A DNA stretch of 64,000 bases from assembly GCA_917880885.1 (NCBI GenBank), contig OU862928.1:37064962-37128961 (forward strand). The letters run 5' to 3'. This document shows, one piece after another, positions 43,692-54,340 of the stretch. The notes under the pieces were generated by a model. That model ran no database searches. It had not been told where the DNA came from and was given only the letters and a program-made list of their open reading frames with translations. A program made the translations under genes and the position numbers. Position 1 is the first letter of the stretch. Every line of letters starts with the position of its first letter. This DNA is from Limnephilus marmoratus. Lineage: Eukaryota > Arthropoda > Insecta > Trichoptera > Limnephilidae.

Positions 43692-44112
43692 ATTTCAATT
43701 TGAGAGGCGGTCATGGGTACTGCTGCCCCGGAATCATTTATTGGATTACCAACACCTCCGCCGTAAGTCATCCCAAGTGATTTGCTACGTTGGAGACTTA
43801 ACAGGGGTGTCCGGATTCATGCGGTGAAGCTTGTCCGGGTCTTGGCAGTGGATGAGGCTACTGCGTGGCAGGCCAGATCGGAAGCGATTGGTTGAGGGAG
43901 ACCTTTTGATCTCTCCAACAGGCCTCTCTCGGAACATAGCCTTGTACAGCAGTGGGAGGATTGAATCCATACGTCCGTCACTCCTGGACACACTGTTCCC
44001 TCAGATTCCTACCGACCCCTCATACCATTTTCTTTCATAGAACTTTTGTTCCTTTCTAAAATTGACCGTGAGGCGAATTATTTTCCTCAGGAACTTCTAT
44101 GTGAAGTTTGAG
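43692..44112 (+). repeat. RepB copy 8 (long form)
   Basis: Head (GAGGCGGTCATGGGTACTGC), long middle (GGCCAGATCGGAAGCGATTGG, CCTTGTACAGCAGTGGGAGG) and a partial 3' end (GAGGCGAATTATTTTCCTCAGG). The longest RepB here, showing what the short forms have deleted. Confidence 0.8.
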
Positions 44113-44700
44113 CTAAGGTGAAAAATGAGAAATCGTTATGTATTTTTAAATGAGGTATATGTATATGTTTCCTTTTACAGTGTTAAATTAAATTTCTCTT
44201 TAAATTACTAATTTGTCGGAGGGTGATTCAATACAATAATTCTGTACCCGAGAAGCATACGGATGCAAGTCCAAAACATTGAAGAAATGTGTTTTTGATG
44301 CAGACTTGAAATAAATAATCATGTTATCATGAAGAAATGATTTTCTAAAATGCATATGGATGCAACTACCATGATGTAACAACTATCTTAGAAGCAGAAG
44401 GATGTACCATGGACTTGCATCTTTTTGATTTAGTTGCATTTTGAGTATTATGACTCAAATCCTACGTATTATGCAGTATTATGACTCAAATTATACCTTA
44501 CTATGCTTTTTATGGAAGTAAACAATTTTTAAACATTGATTCTTTCATAATATACCACATGTCGTAACAAAATATTCCACTTCATTTAGAAGCAGAAGAA
44601 CTCAAGTCTGTGTTTTTGTTAAACAATATTATTTTTAAAGGCTTTACATATAAAATATTTCATTTTATATGCTCGTTTTTAAAAAAAAAACTAATCTTAT
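44113..44700. other. Unassigned stretch
   Basis: AT-rich. GGATGCAASTCCA/ATGCAACTACCATG-type short repeats recur at 44255-44425. No gene. Confidence 0.3.
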
Positions 44701-44704
44701 ATAA

Positions 44705-45143
44705 ATAAATAAAAATGAATCGCCGAAATGTATGTACGCGCATAACTTCCGAACGACTGCACCAAATTGGATAATTCTTTTTTTGTTGTGTTCGTTATTG
44801 TCAGGACAAGGTTTGTATAAAAGTACTGGTGAGCTCTGGTTTTATGAAATTTCTATAAAAAAAGTGTTCACGCGAGCTCATTGAAAACTGAATGGACAGG
44901 GACTGAATGTAGGAGGGAGGATAATTCGGGTAGGGGGTTTACGGGAGGAAGGATGAGAACTCGGTAGGGGGGAATGGAGTGGGGAGAGTGAAAGTGGAGG
45001 AGGCAGAGTGGGAACGTGGGAGGGGAAGGGGACGCGGGAGAGGAAGGGGAGGCAGAAGGGGAACGGTATGAATGGGAAAGGACACGCAGGGAGAATTTTT
45101 TCTTTATTAAATGGCATAGCGACGCATGCCGAGAACCAGCTAG
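44705..45143 (+). repeat. RepJ copy 1
   Basis: AAAATGAATCGCCGAAATGT, CGTTATTGTCAGGACAAGG, a purine-rich GGGAGG tract, then GAGAATTTTTTCTTTATT and GCATGCCGAGAACCAGCTAG. Copies at 48375-48706, 55439-55690 and 61795-62425. Frames over the G-rich tract are composition artefacts. Confidence 0.8.
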
Positions 45144-45819
45144 TTGATTTTATAATACCTTTTTTTTATCTTCCAGCATGGATATCCGAAGAAGTTATGA
45201 GACCATAGTTAAAGAAAAAATAGTTTTTTGGCTCTCGTGAACATATACCTTTTTGGACTTGTATCAGTATACTTTGTCAATAACTTCATTTCATGATCGG
45301 GGTAGTGAACTTTTTTATATTGTAAAACACTTTTTAATATGGAGTCGTTTTATTTACAATCACTTTTGAATTACAACAATGAAATTAACACTTTATATTA
45401 TCTGGCCCGGCTCGGGCCTTGGGGTTTTAAGGGAACTGTACCCTAGGTATCGTTTAATGCGAGAGAGATAGTTTTTTAAACAACACGCTTTTTATACTAT
45501 TAAAAAATAGAAATTACCCGGAGATAAGACATCCCAATAATCAACAATAATAAAAATAACCAACCGTCGGACCCTACTGGTCACGTGGCGTATTCTCGCT
45601 AGCCAGTGTCAATAACTAGATACAATAAAATTACCTAGATGTCTCTAGTGTTCACTATTTCTTAATAACCTGATCAAGATTAAATCAATGATAAACTACA
45701 GCAATCATCTCATATATGTCTCTATTCTTAACATACTTATCGATACTGAATTAATTCTTCAATTAATAAAAACACATCAATTTGAAAAACATTATTGAAA
45801 TCAAAATGTCATGTTAATC
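45144..45819. other. Unassigned stretch
   Basis: No recognised gene. The right end leads into the hammerhead-like element end at 45820. Confidence 0.3.
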
Positions 45820-45862
45820 TTATCCTGACGAAGAAACCTTTGATTTTGAAACATGTAGATAA
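45820..45862 (+). ncRNA. Hammerhead-like ribozyme core, degraded stem II
   Basis: CTGACGA (45825-45831), extra A, GAAAC..GATTTT as an imperfect stem II, GAAA (45848-45851), CATGT, A, then GATAA. Stem I TTATC/GATAA pairs perfectly. Flanks ATGTTAATCTTAT and GATAATTTTAATTAA..GTGGTGTTTTAC match 13445-13535 reversed. Confidence 0.45.
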
Positions 45863-45959
45863 TTTTAATTAATTAAGTGGTGTTTTACAAAGTGATGTAT
45901 TTTCATCTAAAAATAATTAAAATTTAAAACAAAGCAGTTCCTTGGTTTTATCTATAAAG

Positions 45960-46590
45960 CAAGATTTTTTTTTTAAATTACAGCACTCTTAATCTATGAA
46001 GTTAGTAGTATTAAACTGTTATTTTTTGCCTATGTAAGAAGTCAACTTGAGTACAATTTTCCCGTCTGGAATCCACATTATAGTATACATGTACAAGCTG
46101 TTGAAAGAATACAAAACAAATTCTTACGTTTTCTAAATTTTAAAATGGGTATTCCAGCAATTATGTTGAACTACAACACTATTTTAAATGATATGAATAT
46201 GCTCAAATTGTCCGACAGAAGAATTTACACTGACTTGGTATTTCTACATAAAATTCTAAATGATTTAATTGATAGTCCGGTATTGCTAGAATTGATAAGC
46301 TTCCGGATTCCATTACGTAATACCAGAAGTCAGGATTTATTTCAGTGCAGAAATTCTGGGACTAACGACCATATGTATTCCTCTTTGCCAAGAATACTAA
46401 TGGAGAGAAACAATTATACCAAGTCAGTGGACATCTTCAATTTATGTTTAAATAAATATAAAATATTGTTACTGAGACAGTTCAGTTATGTACAATGAAT
46501 TCTGTATATTTCTTATTAGTCATATGTAATGTTTGTAAAAGCCCCGAAAAAGGGCGTAAATAAATAAATTAATAAATAAATAAATCATTC
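45960..46590 (+). pseudogene. Jockey/CR1-like LINE 3' end with RT relic
   Basis: The frame from about 45975 to 46498 reads LLFFAYVRSQLEYNFPVWNP, HYSIHVQAVERIQNKFLRFL, LSDRRIYTDLVFLHKILNDL and IDSPVLLELISFRIPLRNTR. It stays open to the stop. The 3' end is GTAAAAGCCCCGAAAAAGGGC (small hairpin) plus (TAAA)n. Same family as 22990-23165/23868-23910. Confidence 0.85.
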
Positions 46591-47197
46591 AAAATATTGC
46601 ATTGTGTTTTTTCCATTAAAACTTAATAAATTTCTTGTTACTTGTTTTTAGCCCAGCTAATGCAAAATACTCAAAACTGCTTCCTGCTTTTCGAAAATGC
46701 ACAAAAGCTCACAGAAATTAATATCAAAGTTTCCAAAACTCTTTCCACCTGCAGATGATTCAAGGAACCACGTTGCAGGGAAAACTTACAATAAAGAGCT
46801 TTTCCTACAACGTCTAAGTAACGGGGAAATTTATATAAAGCCTTGCTGCAACTCGTAAAGCTTTGGCTTGTCTTAATAGAGCTCCCGAGACCGCAAGCGA
46901 AATGAATTTTCTAGGAGGTTGTGGTATTTTCCGGTTTAAATTGCACCAATTTTGAATTTTCATTTCATTTTATCGAAGAGTTGCAATTTTCTTGTTAACC
47001 TTCGTATGAATCGACTTTTTAATGGCGGTATTTGTGTTAAGTTGTTTTGAACCAATTTATTTTGTTCACAAATCAATAAACCTTTCGGGAATTTAAAAAT
47101 TTAATCGTCAAGTAAATTTAAATAATATATTGGCAGATTCGTGATTTATTTAGAAATATATGCGGTCGACGTAAATTTTTAAATAGAATCGCTGTTT
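46591..47197. other. Unassigned, possibly single-copy
   Basis: Less repetitive than its surroundings. No coding frame I can support. Confidence 0.3.
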
Positions 47198-47917
47198 TTA
47201 AGAGGGCATTACCAGAGAAAACCGGAAATACGTCATTTTCAAAAAAGTTTTTAGACGTATTGACTCTTTTCCACAAAAAATTATAAATGGATTTCGAAAG
47301 ATTGTTCTTTTATCTAGCATTCGATGTAATAAATTTTGAGATTTTTTTTTAAATTTTTAGTATAATAAGGTTATTCCATAGGTCGTTGGCAGATTTGTTA
47401 AATTTTCAAAAAAGTTTTTGTATTATACCACACCCATTTCAAATAATATAATCATGCAGTAAAATAAATCAATACATTATCTAGCAAATGTATGTTTTAG
47501 AATTTTAATTTTAGTTTCAATAAAATCATTAAAAATATGTACGTAGATGTGTTTCTTGACGAAAATTGGTCCATTTGTGTATTTATTTGCGCACTTACAA
47601 ACTAATATATTTCAGATTTTTTTAACATTCTTATTAAATTTAGACATTATTGAAAAATGATAAATACTTATAATCAAAAAATAACTACAAAAAGTACACT
47701 ATTTTAATAGTTTTATCATCACGCCTTTCAGCATTTTTGGATGAAGGTATAAATTAAAGCTAATTTGGATTGAAATAAATTCTATATTGAGTTATAATTT
47801 TAAAAAGCTGGTACGGAGAATAATTAATCTTTCTCATTGTAACCGCCCTGCACGATCGTAAGAACAACTTTCGACGAAATGTGGATTTTCGTCCGCTGGC
47901 TGGTTAAACGCTCTTAA
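47198..47917 (-). mobile_element. RepD copy 4, complete with TTAA TSDs
   Basis: TTAA at 47198-47201 and 47914-47917. Terminal repeats GAGGGCATTACCAG and (reverse) GAGCGTTTAACCAG. About 712 bp, non-coding. The best uninterrupted copy, used as reference for copies 1-3 and for the split copy at 57728-59095. Confidence 0.9.
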
Positions 47918-48135
47918 CGTATTTCAAAGTGAAATATGGTTTAGAAAGTAAATGAAAGATATTTTCAGATTTTAATATTATAATTTTGAATCCTTAAGTA
48001 GAGGAATTTTTTTACGATTGTTTTGTCGCTTGCCAATTGTTTTTTTTAAACCTAAAAATACCTAATTTTTTAAAATAACGACTCTCTTTTTATATCTTTT
48101 GAAGATAATCAATGTAATATATTAATTGAAGAAGA
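47918..48135. other. Unassigned AT-rich stretch
   Basis: Nothing recognised. Confidence 0.3.
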
Positions 48136-48304
48136 AGATAATACTATAATCTAAACGAAAATATGAAAGAGAACAAAACACAGAAAAATAGAAAAAGTTA
48201 GGCGCAGGCGAGAGGTTCTGGGTTTGAGTCCCAGTTTTGACCATTATCCTTTTCTATTTTTCTGTGTCTTGTTGTCTTTTATATTTTCGTTTAGATTATT
48301 AGTG
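48136..48304. repeat. Foldback with tRNA-like centre
   Basis: The left arm (48140-48200: ATAATCTAAACGAAAATATG, ACACAGAAAAATAGAAAAAG) is mirrored at 48248-48302. The loop contains GGTTCTGGGTTTGAGTCCCAG, a good pol III B-box context. Not a functional tRNA, since no complete cloverleaf is visible. Confidence 0.75.
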
Positions 48305-48374
48305 TTATCATCATCTTCAATGTTAAAATTGCCTATTTAGATGAAACTAAAAAGCATATTTAATAATGCAAACG

Positions 48375-48706
48375 TAATAAAGATTATTGTCGTATAAAAA
48401 TTTGCAATAGGTGGCACGCGAGCTGTTTGAAAACTGAATGTACTGGGAATGAATGCATGGAATGCGGGAGGGGTGGGGAACCCGGGAGGGAGGAGGGGAA
48501 CCCGGGAGAGGGGTGGGGAACTCGGGAGGAGGGTCGTGGGGCTGGGTATGGGAGGGAGTGGAGTGGAGAGAGGGAAGATGGAGGAATCGGAGTGGGAACG
48601 CAAGAGGGGAAGGGGAGGAGGAAGGGAAACGGGAAGAATGGGAAAGGACACGCAGGGAGAAACAATTTCTTTACTAAATGGCAACGCACGCCGGGAACCA
48701 TCTAGT
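48375..48706 (+). repeat. RepJ copy 2
   Basis: GGTGGCACGCGAGCTGTTTGAAAACTGAATG, a long GGGAGG-rich tract, GGACACGCAGGGAGAAACAA and CGCCGGGAACCATCTAG. Several overlapping 70-115-codon frames are low-complexity artefacts. Confidence 0.8.
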
Positions 48707-49076
48707 ATATAATAATATTTAAAAATACCTCATATTATGAGGTATTTTGTGCTTGGACTGTGATTAGATAATGTCATAAAAAATATAACCGATACCAGAA
48801 GGTATGGTTTCCTCAGAGGTACTTCAATGTTATCATACATAATTGTCAGTAAACAAAGGGCAATTTTATTTCACGGTAGAATAAGCAATTGATTTTATAA
48901 AGTGGCCAACCTATTTGCATAATCCCCGATGCGGAAATTCTACACAGGAGTCAAAGAATAAAAAACACAGAGGCAATTTTGCTCTCTCCCGTTTTGACGT
49001 TAAATCATTTTAGCTTTTTGAAGGTAGATTTGAAAGAGAAAAAATATTAGCCAAACAGACAAAAAAACGAGTGTGC
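48707..49076. other. Unassigned stretch
   Basis: No recognised feature. Confidence 0.3.
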
Positions 49077-49765
49077 TTTAGACCACACGACCGAAGTAAA
49101 ACTACAAGACAAACCTCGCCCCATGAACCCAGGTATCCCTGCTAAGTTACCAAACGTAGCGAACTGGGTGACCTATGACCTAGGGGTGATATATGACATT
49201 GGGGTAAAATATGATCTTGGGGTGACCTACGACCTTGGGGTGACCTACGATCTTGGGATGACCTACGATCTTGGGGTGACTTATGACCTTGGGGTGACCT
49301 ACCACCTTGGGGTGACCTACGATCTTGGGATGACCTACGATCTTGGGGTGACTTATGACCTTGGGGTGACCTACCACCTTGGGGTGACCTACGACCTTGG
49401 GGTGACCTACGACCTTGGGATGACCTACGATCTTGGGGTGACTTATGACCTTGGGGTGACCTACCACCTTGGAGTGACCTACGACCTTGGGGTGACATAA
49501 GACCTTGGGGTGACCTATGACCTTGGGGTGACCTACTACCTCGGGGTGACCTACGACTTTGGAGTGACCATCCTTAACCTTATCACTCCACAAGTCAAGC
49601 ATGCGTAAAGGCCCGACCGTTCGCCTCGCCATCGATCACCGTTCGCATTACACTTTTCGTAACACATCACACTTTTCGTGACACATCACACTTTGCGTAA
49701 CGCATTCACCAGCTTACCCCCCCCCCCCCCCCGCAATTCAAGCGTGCGTAATGAAGTTTTACTTC
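49077..49765. repeat. RepF copy 3 containing RepB piece and minisatellite
   Basis: It starts GACCACACGACCGAAGTAAAACT, runs into a reverse RepB segment (AACCTCGCCCCATGAACCC..ACCAAACGTAGCGAAC), then the 18-bp array, then CAAGTCAAGCATGCGTAAAG, three ACACATCACACTTTTCGT units, a C16-type run and GAAGTTTTACTTCAAAA. Confidence 0.8.
49157..49566. repeat. 18-bp minisatellite, about 22 copies
   Basis: Unit CTTGGGGTGACCTACGAC with variants (ATCTTGGGATGACC, CTACCACC, CTTATGACC). Variants recur in the same order every four units, giving 72-bp higher-order repeats. 18 bp equals six codons, so both strands stay open (VTYDLG-type plus frame). Not genes. Confidence 0.95.
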
Positions 49766-50179
49766 AAAAAATCAAGGAGAATACGCATGTACAAGTTTAA
49801 AATGTATATACTTACACAGTTTTCCACGTCCATATTGCGAAATTTTGGGAGTGTTTCATGATAATCTAAGAAAAAAATCGTGGTACAGTTTTAAACAAAG
49901 CAATTCAAATTGCCAAAAAAATCAGATTGTGCAATTCACACGAGGTAGAAGTGAATCCTTCAGAAAACTAAAGTAGTCAAGGGAGACTACGAAGAATTTT
50001 TTTTATCAATGTGAAAGATGATTTTTTCCTTATTTTTTTCATCAAATTCCAATGTACCTTTTCCTATACAATTGGTCATCTTATTAGTGTTTTTTCTTCT
50101 TCGGAGTTGTTAGATTCTTTTGCCTGTTCATTTTGGAGTGGTTTAAAGATTGGATATTGATTTTACTAAAATAACTAGC

Positions 50180-50665
50180 TGATCCGGCGAACTTCGTACC
50201 GCCTCAGAATCAAAAACTGTTGTCAACTTATTTGCTGAATTGATCTAAATTGTTTCTCCCTGCGTATACCATACCTTGATCTAAATTGTTTCTCCCTGCG
50301 TATCCTTTCCCCTCTCGCGTTCCCTCTCCCTCTCCCCACTCCACTTCTCCCCTTCCCCCGTCCCGCTAACCCCCCTTCCTGAGTTCCTTTCCCCCCTCCC
50401 CCGGTTCACAGTTCAATATTATACCCCTTACAATATTGCTGCAGTTCTTTCAAAATAGGAGAATTCGTTCCATACAAAATGTATGGGGTATAATAATTTT
50501 CTTCGGAGTGGAACACCCTTTACTTTTAGGGGTATGAAAAATAGATGTTGGTCGATTCTCAGACCTACCAGATAAGCACACAAAATTTCATCAAAATTGG
50601 TCCAGCCGTTTCGGAGGAGTATGGTAACAAACACCGTGACACGAGAATTTTATAATATATTAGAT
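50180..50665 (+). repeat. RepA copy 3 with inserted RepJ fragment
   Basis: Start AACTAGCTGATCCGGCGAACTTCG. End CAAAATTGGTCCAGCCGTTTCGGAGGAGTATGG..ACACGAGAATTTTATAATATATTAGAT. A reverse RepJ fragment (50255-50425) replaces the middle. A 28-bp piece with TGATCTAAATTGTTTCTCCC is tandemly duplicated at its edge. Confidence 0.75.
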
Positions 50666-50984
50666 TTATTTTTTTTATTTTGTGGGATTCTATCTGTGGT
50701 CGGATGAATATCTGCAAGTGTTCATCGGGCGCTTTATACCATTACACTAAAGGGGACTTGCGTGGGACCGTGGATTTACCGTATTATATGGAACCGAGTA
50801 CACGTGAATAAAATAAATATTTTATTGATATCTCATTCTCTCGCAGGCTAAATCCTTTAGATATATATGTTTGTCTCTTTTTAGTGTCGCTCGTTTCCGT
50901 TTCATTAATGGTGCTACAGGAATTTATACTTCAAAAAATTGTTCAGTGTAATCGTAGCTTTATCGTACCGAGTTTTTTTACATT
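50666..50984. other. Unassigned stretch
   Basis: No gene or repeat recognised. Confidence 0.3.
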
Positions 50985-51386
50985 AGTTCCACACAAGAGG
51001 CCCTGAGGTAAGTTTGGGGATGCTGTGTTGAGGGTCTTTTTAGGAAAGGAAGGAGAGGAAGTTCTGGGAAAAAAGGATATTAGGGGTGGGTAGGAATCTG
51101 GGGATCAGTGTGTCCGAGATTGACGGACGTAGGAGTACGAATCCATTCCTCCACTACGGTGCAAGGCAATTTTCCGAGAGAGTAAGAGGATAGAGAAGTC
51201 AAAAGGACTCCCTCAACCATTCTCTCCCGATCCGGCCTGCCATGCAGTTGGTGGGCAGACGCATCCGCCGACCCGGACAAATCTCAGCAAACATAGCGAA
51301 CCACTTGAGACCTATGGCAGAGGTGTTGGTTATCCAATAAATGGTTCCTGGGGCAGCAGTACCACTACCCGCCTCCCAAATTTAAA
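50985..51386 (-). repeat. RepB copy 9
   Basis: Reverse RepB with 3' end (TTCCACACAAGAGGCCCTGAGG..GGGGATGCTGTGTTGAGGG), full middle, and head (CCTATGGCAGAGGTGTTGGTTATCC, CCCGCCTCCCAAATTT). The inner hairpin is shortened. Confidence 0.85.
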
Positions 51387-51789
51387 ATGAGTTAGTCGTA
51401 AGTCGTCGTATTAATCTTGAGGTGCTCTAAGAAGTAAGCTAAATGAAAAAAACATCAATTATGCCCAGCGAAGAACGAAAGACATTTTCATGCAAAAAGT
51501 AACGATAGTGTAAAAGTACTATCCACCCAATTTTTTTCGCTGAACTTAAATGTACTACCAGCCGGAAAAGTTTCATCATTATTTCATTCTATTCTGGGGT
51601 TGGGGTGAATTCCAAAAAGAAGAAATTATGAGTCCCCGGCCGGTAATTACTAAGATTTATGTGCCTAACCTCTCCAGAGGACAATGCGAGATCAAAGTAC
51701 CACCACAGAGTAGGTGGTACTTGCTTCCTAGTAATCATAACCGCGTCAGTTTCCGCAATGCCGCGTTATTGTCTTAGCTGCTCGTATTT
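51387..51789. other. Unassigned stretch
   Basis: A 76-codon frame (51550-51777) is unrecognised. AAAGTACCACC..GGTGGTACTTG forms a short hairpin (51695-51722). Confidence 0.3.
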
Positions 51790-53857
51790 TTAACCCGGCG
51801 GTACTCACTATGTATTTACGATCATGAACACTCGCTACCGGGTAATAAATGCACACAGCCTTACTAAAAAAAACTACAGCACGCCCGATAACCCGTGTTG
51901 CTGCAGCAACATGAATAAAACAAAAATACACTAAAACACGATAACATTACTAGTAAGGTTTGTTCTTAAAATGTATTTTAAATCTGGCAACAATGTAATT
52001 TTTATAGTCTAAGTACTAAATTGTTTGTTTTCCTTCATAACCGCTAGGTGGCGGCGCCTGCGCATTCGTTGTTCGCGCTCATATCATAAATGAACTTTGT
52101 AAATGTGACAATATTACTTATGTAAATGTGATGGTTAATTTCTAAATATGATTAATTTACTCCTTTATTTATATAATACATATATTTACCGTGTTTTTTG
52201 TGGTTTTTCATAAGTTTTAGTCAAGTTATAAAACAATAATCGTACTATGAAAATTGAAGTGTCAAAAGCTATTTTATATGATAAACGAAAATTCAAATTT
52301 ACATTTAAAGGATTTTAGTTTACGAGAATTTTATGAAAGTGGTGTTTTTTTAAATGATAATATCTAATACATGTGTTCCTAAATGCATCAAAGAAATTAA
52401 CGCCTTTAGAGATGTAAGAAATCTGTTATAAAAGCCGGTATAATTTTTAGGTTAGTTTTTTAGCAAAAAAAAAACTTTGAAATTTTTTAATATTTTTTTA
52501 TTGTATGCACGAGGAAAAAGTGAGGTCACAGTTTCCTTCCAAATTTATTACATAAAAGGACTGTGTTTTTGAAATTTTGATTTTTTTTTAATTTCTCTAC
52601 ATTTTACTCAAAAAAATTTTGGGAAGAAATTTTTTTCCATTTATTTCCGAGTTTGAATCTTAAAATATGTCAGTTTTTGAAAACTAAAGTGTATTTCAAA
52701 TACACAAATATAAAAGGTAATTTTATCTAGTTTTCATAAATGGTATTTGTTTTTACGACACCTTCAAAAATAAGAAATATATAGAACATTCAAAATACTT
52801 TGGAAAAATTCCAAATTTCGTTCGAACATCAATCGTTAAAACAGAGATAAACTACCCTCTCAGGCCGTGTAAACCATGTGTATTTCATTCAATGAACAAA
52901 TTTTTAATTAGTAATGTTTTCACATCCGCGGCCGTTTGTCAATTGAATAAAATTTTCACTAGGCTGACAGAGTTTAATTGCCGTTAAAGACGCTTGAGCT
53001 TCAATGTTTGACAATGTATTTGTGTTATTGGTACTATTTTTCATAAATAAAACTACAAATGCTAGTTTTAATGTTCATTTATTTGTATTGAGAGTTTATC
53101 CTAAAAAATAAATTTTTCTTAGTAATCTTATGAAAATCAACAAGAACATTTTTTTTCTTACAAATTTGGCAAAATTGAGATCGGTGTCGAAAATAAACTT
53201 GGTACCCTCCTAAAATACTAAAAAAATAATGATACCTTTGTACTGAGTGAACATTGAGATAATCAACACTAAACAAACTGTTTCAAATATTTTGCTAAAA
53301 ATGAAACTACTTCACTCTATCATAGCAATTCTCACATTTTGGGGTTATATGCTCGCGGCATATCTTTTTGAAGCACAATTCGCAAACCAACTTCTGAATC
53401 TGAAGGTATGGTTAAAAACATTTTCTGAATTTGAGGGCGCGCCTGAACTATCAGCTTCCAGTTCAGTTCACTTTCGTGTTCTCCTCAAAATCTTCTATTT
53501 CTGACACATTTTCTTCTCCGCTGTCTTCTTCTTGAAGCAGCTCTTCTATTGTACTATCACTTAGAGGAATACTCATTTTATTACAGCTCTAAAACAAAAA
53601 ACATAGTCATAAACATATCGAAAAATAATGGAACAAGGATCGTCGCTACCGGGTATTTTTTACCCATACTCACTTTAGAAGTCCGTCGTTAACAAGCGCC
53701 GTGCGCGAACTGACCGCCCCGCGGGGTAAAGGTGTGTGAACTATCGATTTGAAGGTACTTAGAATCTTGGGTTGCCAGAACGCGTAGAAAAAATAATACA
53801 ACTAAATTTTTGTACTCTGTAGTATTTTTTACCCTGTTGCGAGCATCGCCGGGTTAA
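51790..53857 (-). mobile_element. piggyBac-type element, defective
   Basis: TTAA (51790-51793) followed by CCCGGCGGTACTC, and GAGCATCGCCGGG followed by TTAA (53854-53857). Subterminal CGCTACCGGGTA lies near both ends (about 51834 and 53645). The interior is AT-rich. A plausible transposase start is at 53576 on the reverse strand. A different family from 17024-19578. Confidence 0.85.
53463..53576 (-). pseudogene. Likely piggyBac transposase N-terminus
   Basis: Reverse ATG at 53576 opens MSIPLSDSTIEELLQEEDSG and continues EENVSEIEDFEEN to a TGA at 53463. An acidic, Ser/Glu-rich start right inside the terminal repeat is typical of piggyBac transposases. Further down the reverse strand (53276-53079) FCQICKKKNVLVDFHK may be the cysteine-rich end, implying a large internal deletion. 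The second part is weak. Confidence 0.5.
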
Positions 53858-53879
53858 GTATTTTGATATCTTTTGGAAT

Positions 53880-54340
53880 TTTTTATTTATTTTACTAGGA
53901 TATACCTGTGTCGAGACAGGCGTAGAGATATATAAATAAATATCGTAATTACTTGAATATTTAAGTTAAAATACGTATTAATTTGAATAGAATTAAAACA
54001 GAAAGGTGATTAGAAGAGTGGGTAAATCTTTTAAAGAGAGTTATCGTATGTTGGAGGAGATGAAGTAAAGAAGTAAATTCTGTCTAATATGTTTATGGAG
54101 ATAAATTTAACAGGATTCTATTATTTTCATTTATTTTATATGGATTAGGTCGTACGTGAATAGTTATTTCTGTCTATGTGTGATCTATTTTACAGATGTT
54201 TGTAATAGTATGGCGTCCAATACTTACAAATCGATTCCTTTATATCTGTATTATCTTTATAGTGAATTGTATAGTTTGTAAGCTATGTATTTAAAGTATC
54301 TTTGTCCAAAGGTGGTTTTAGAAAAAGGAGTTTGGAGAAG
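53880..54340 (-). pseudogene. Decayed LINE RT C-terminus with 3' hairpin
   Basis: Type-c hairpin at about 53895-53935 (TACTAGGATATACCTGTGTCGAGACAGGCG). Upstream on the reverse strand, FGQRYFKYIAYKLYNSL matches the 'FGQRS..Y.A..LyN.l' block of the LINEs at 32030 and 33656. Confidence 0.6.

Noticed and set aside
48337..48712. Several overlapping 74-115-codon frames
   Set aside because: They run through the GGGAGG-rich tract of RepJ, which recurs with different lengths and frames at 44705, 55439 and 61795.
49123..49632. Three overlapping 118-150-codon frames (VTYDLG-type and its shadows)
   Set aside because: The 18-bp minisatellite keeps all frames open on both strands; no gene-like start, domain or composition.
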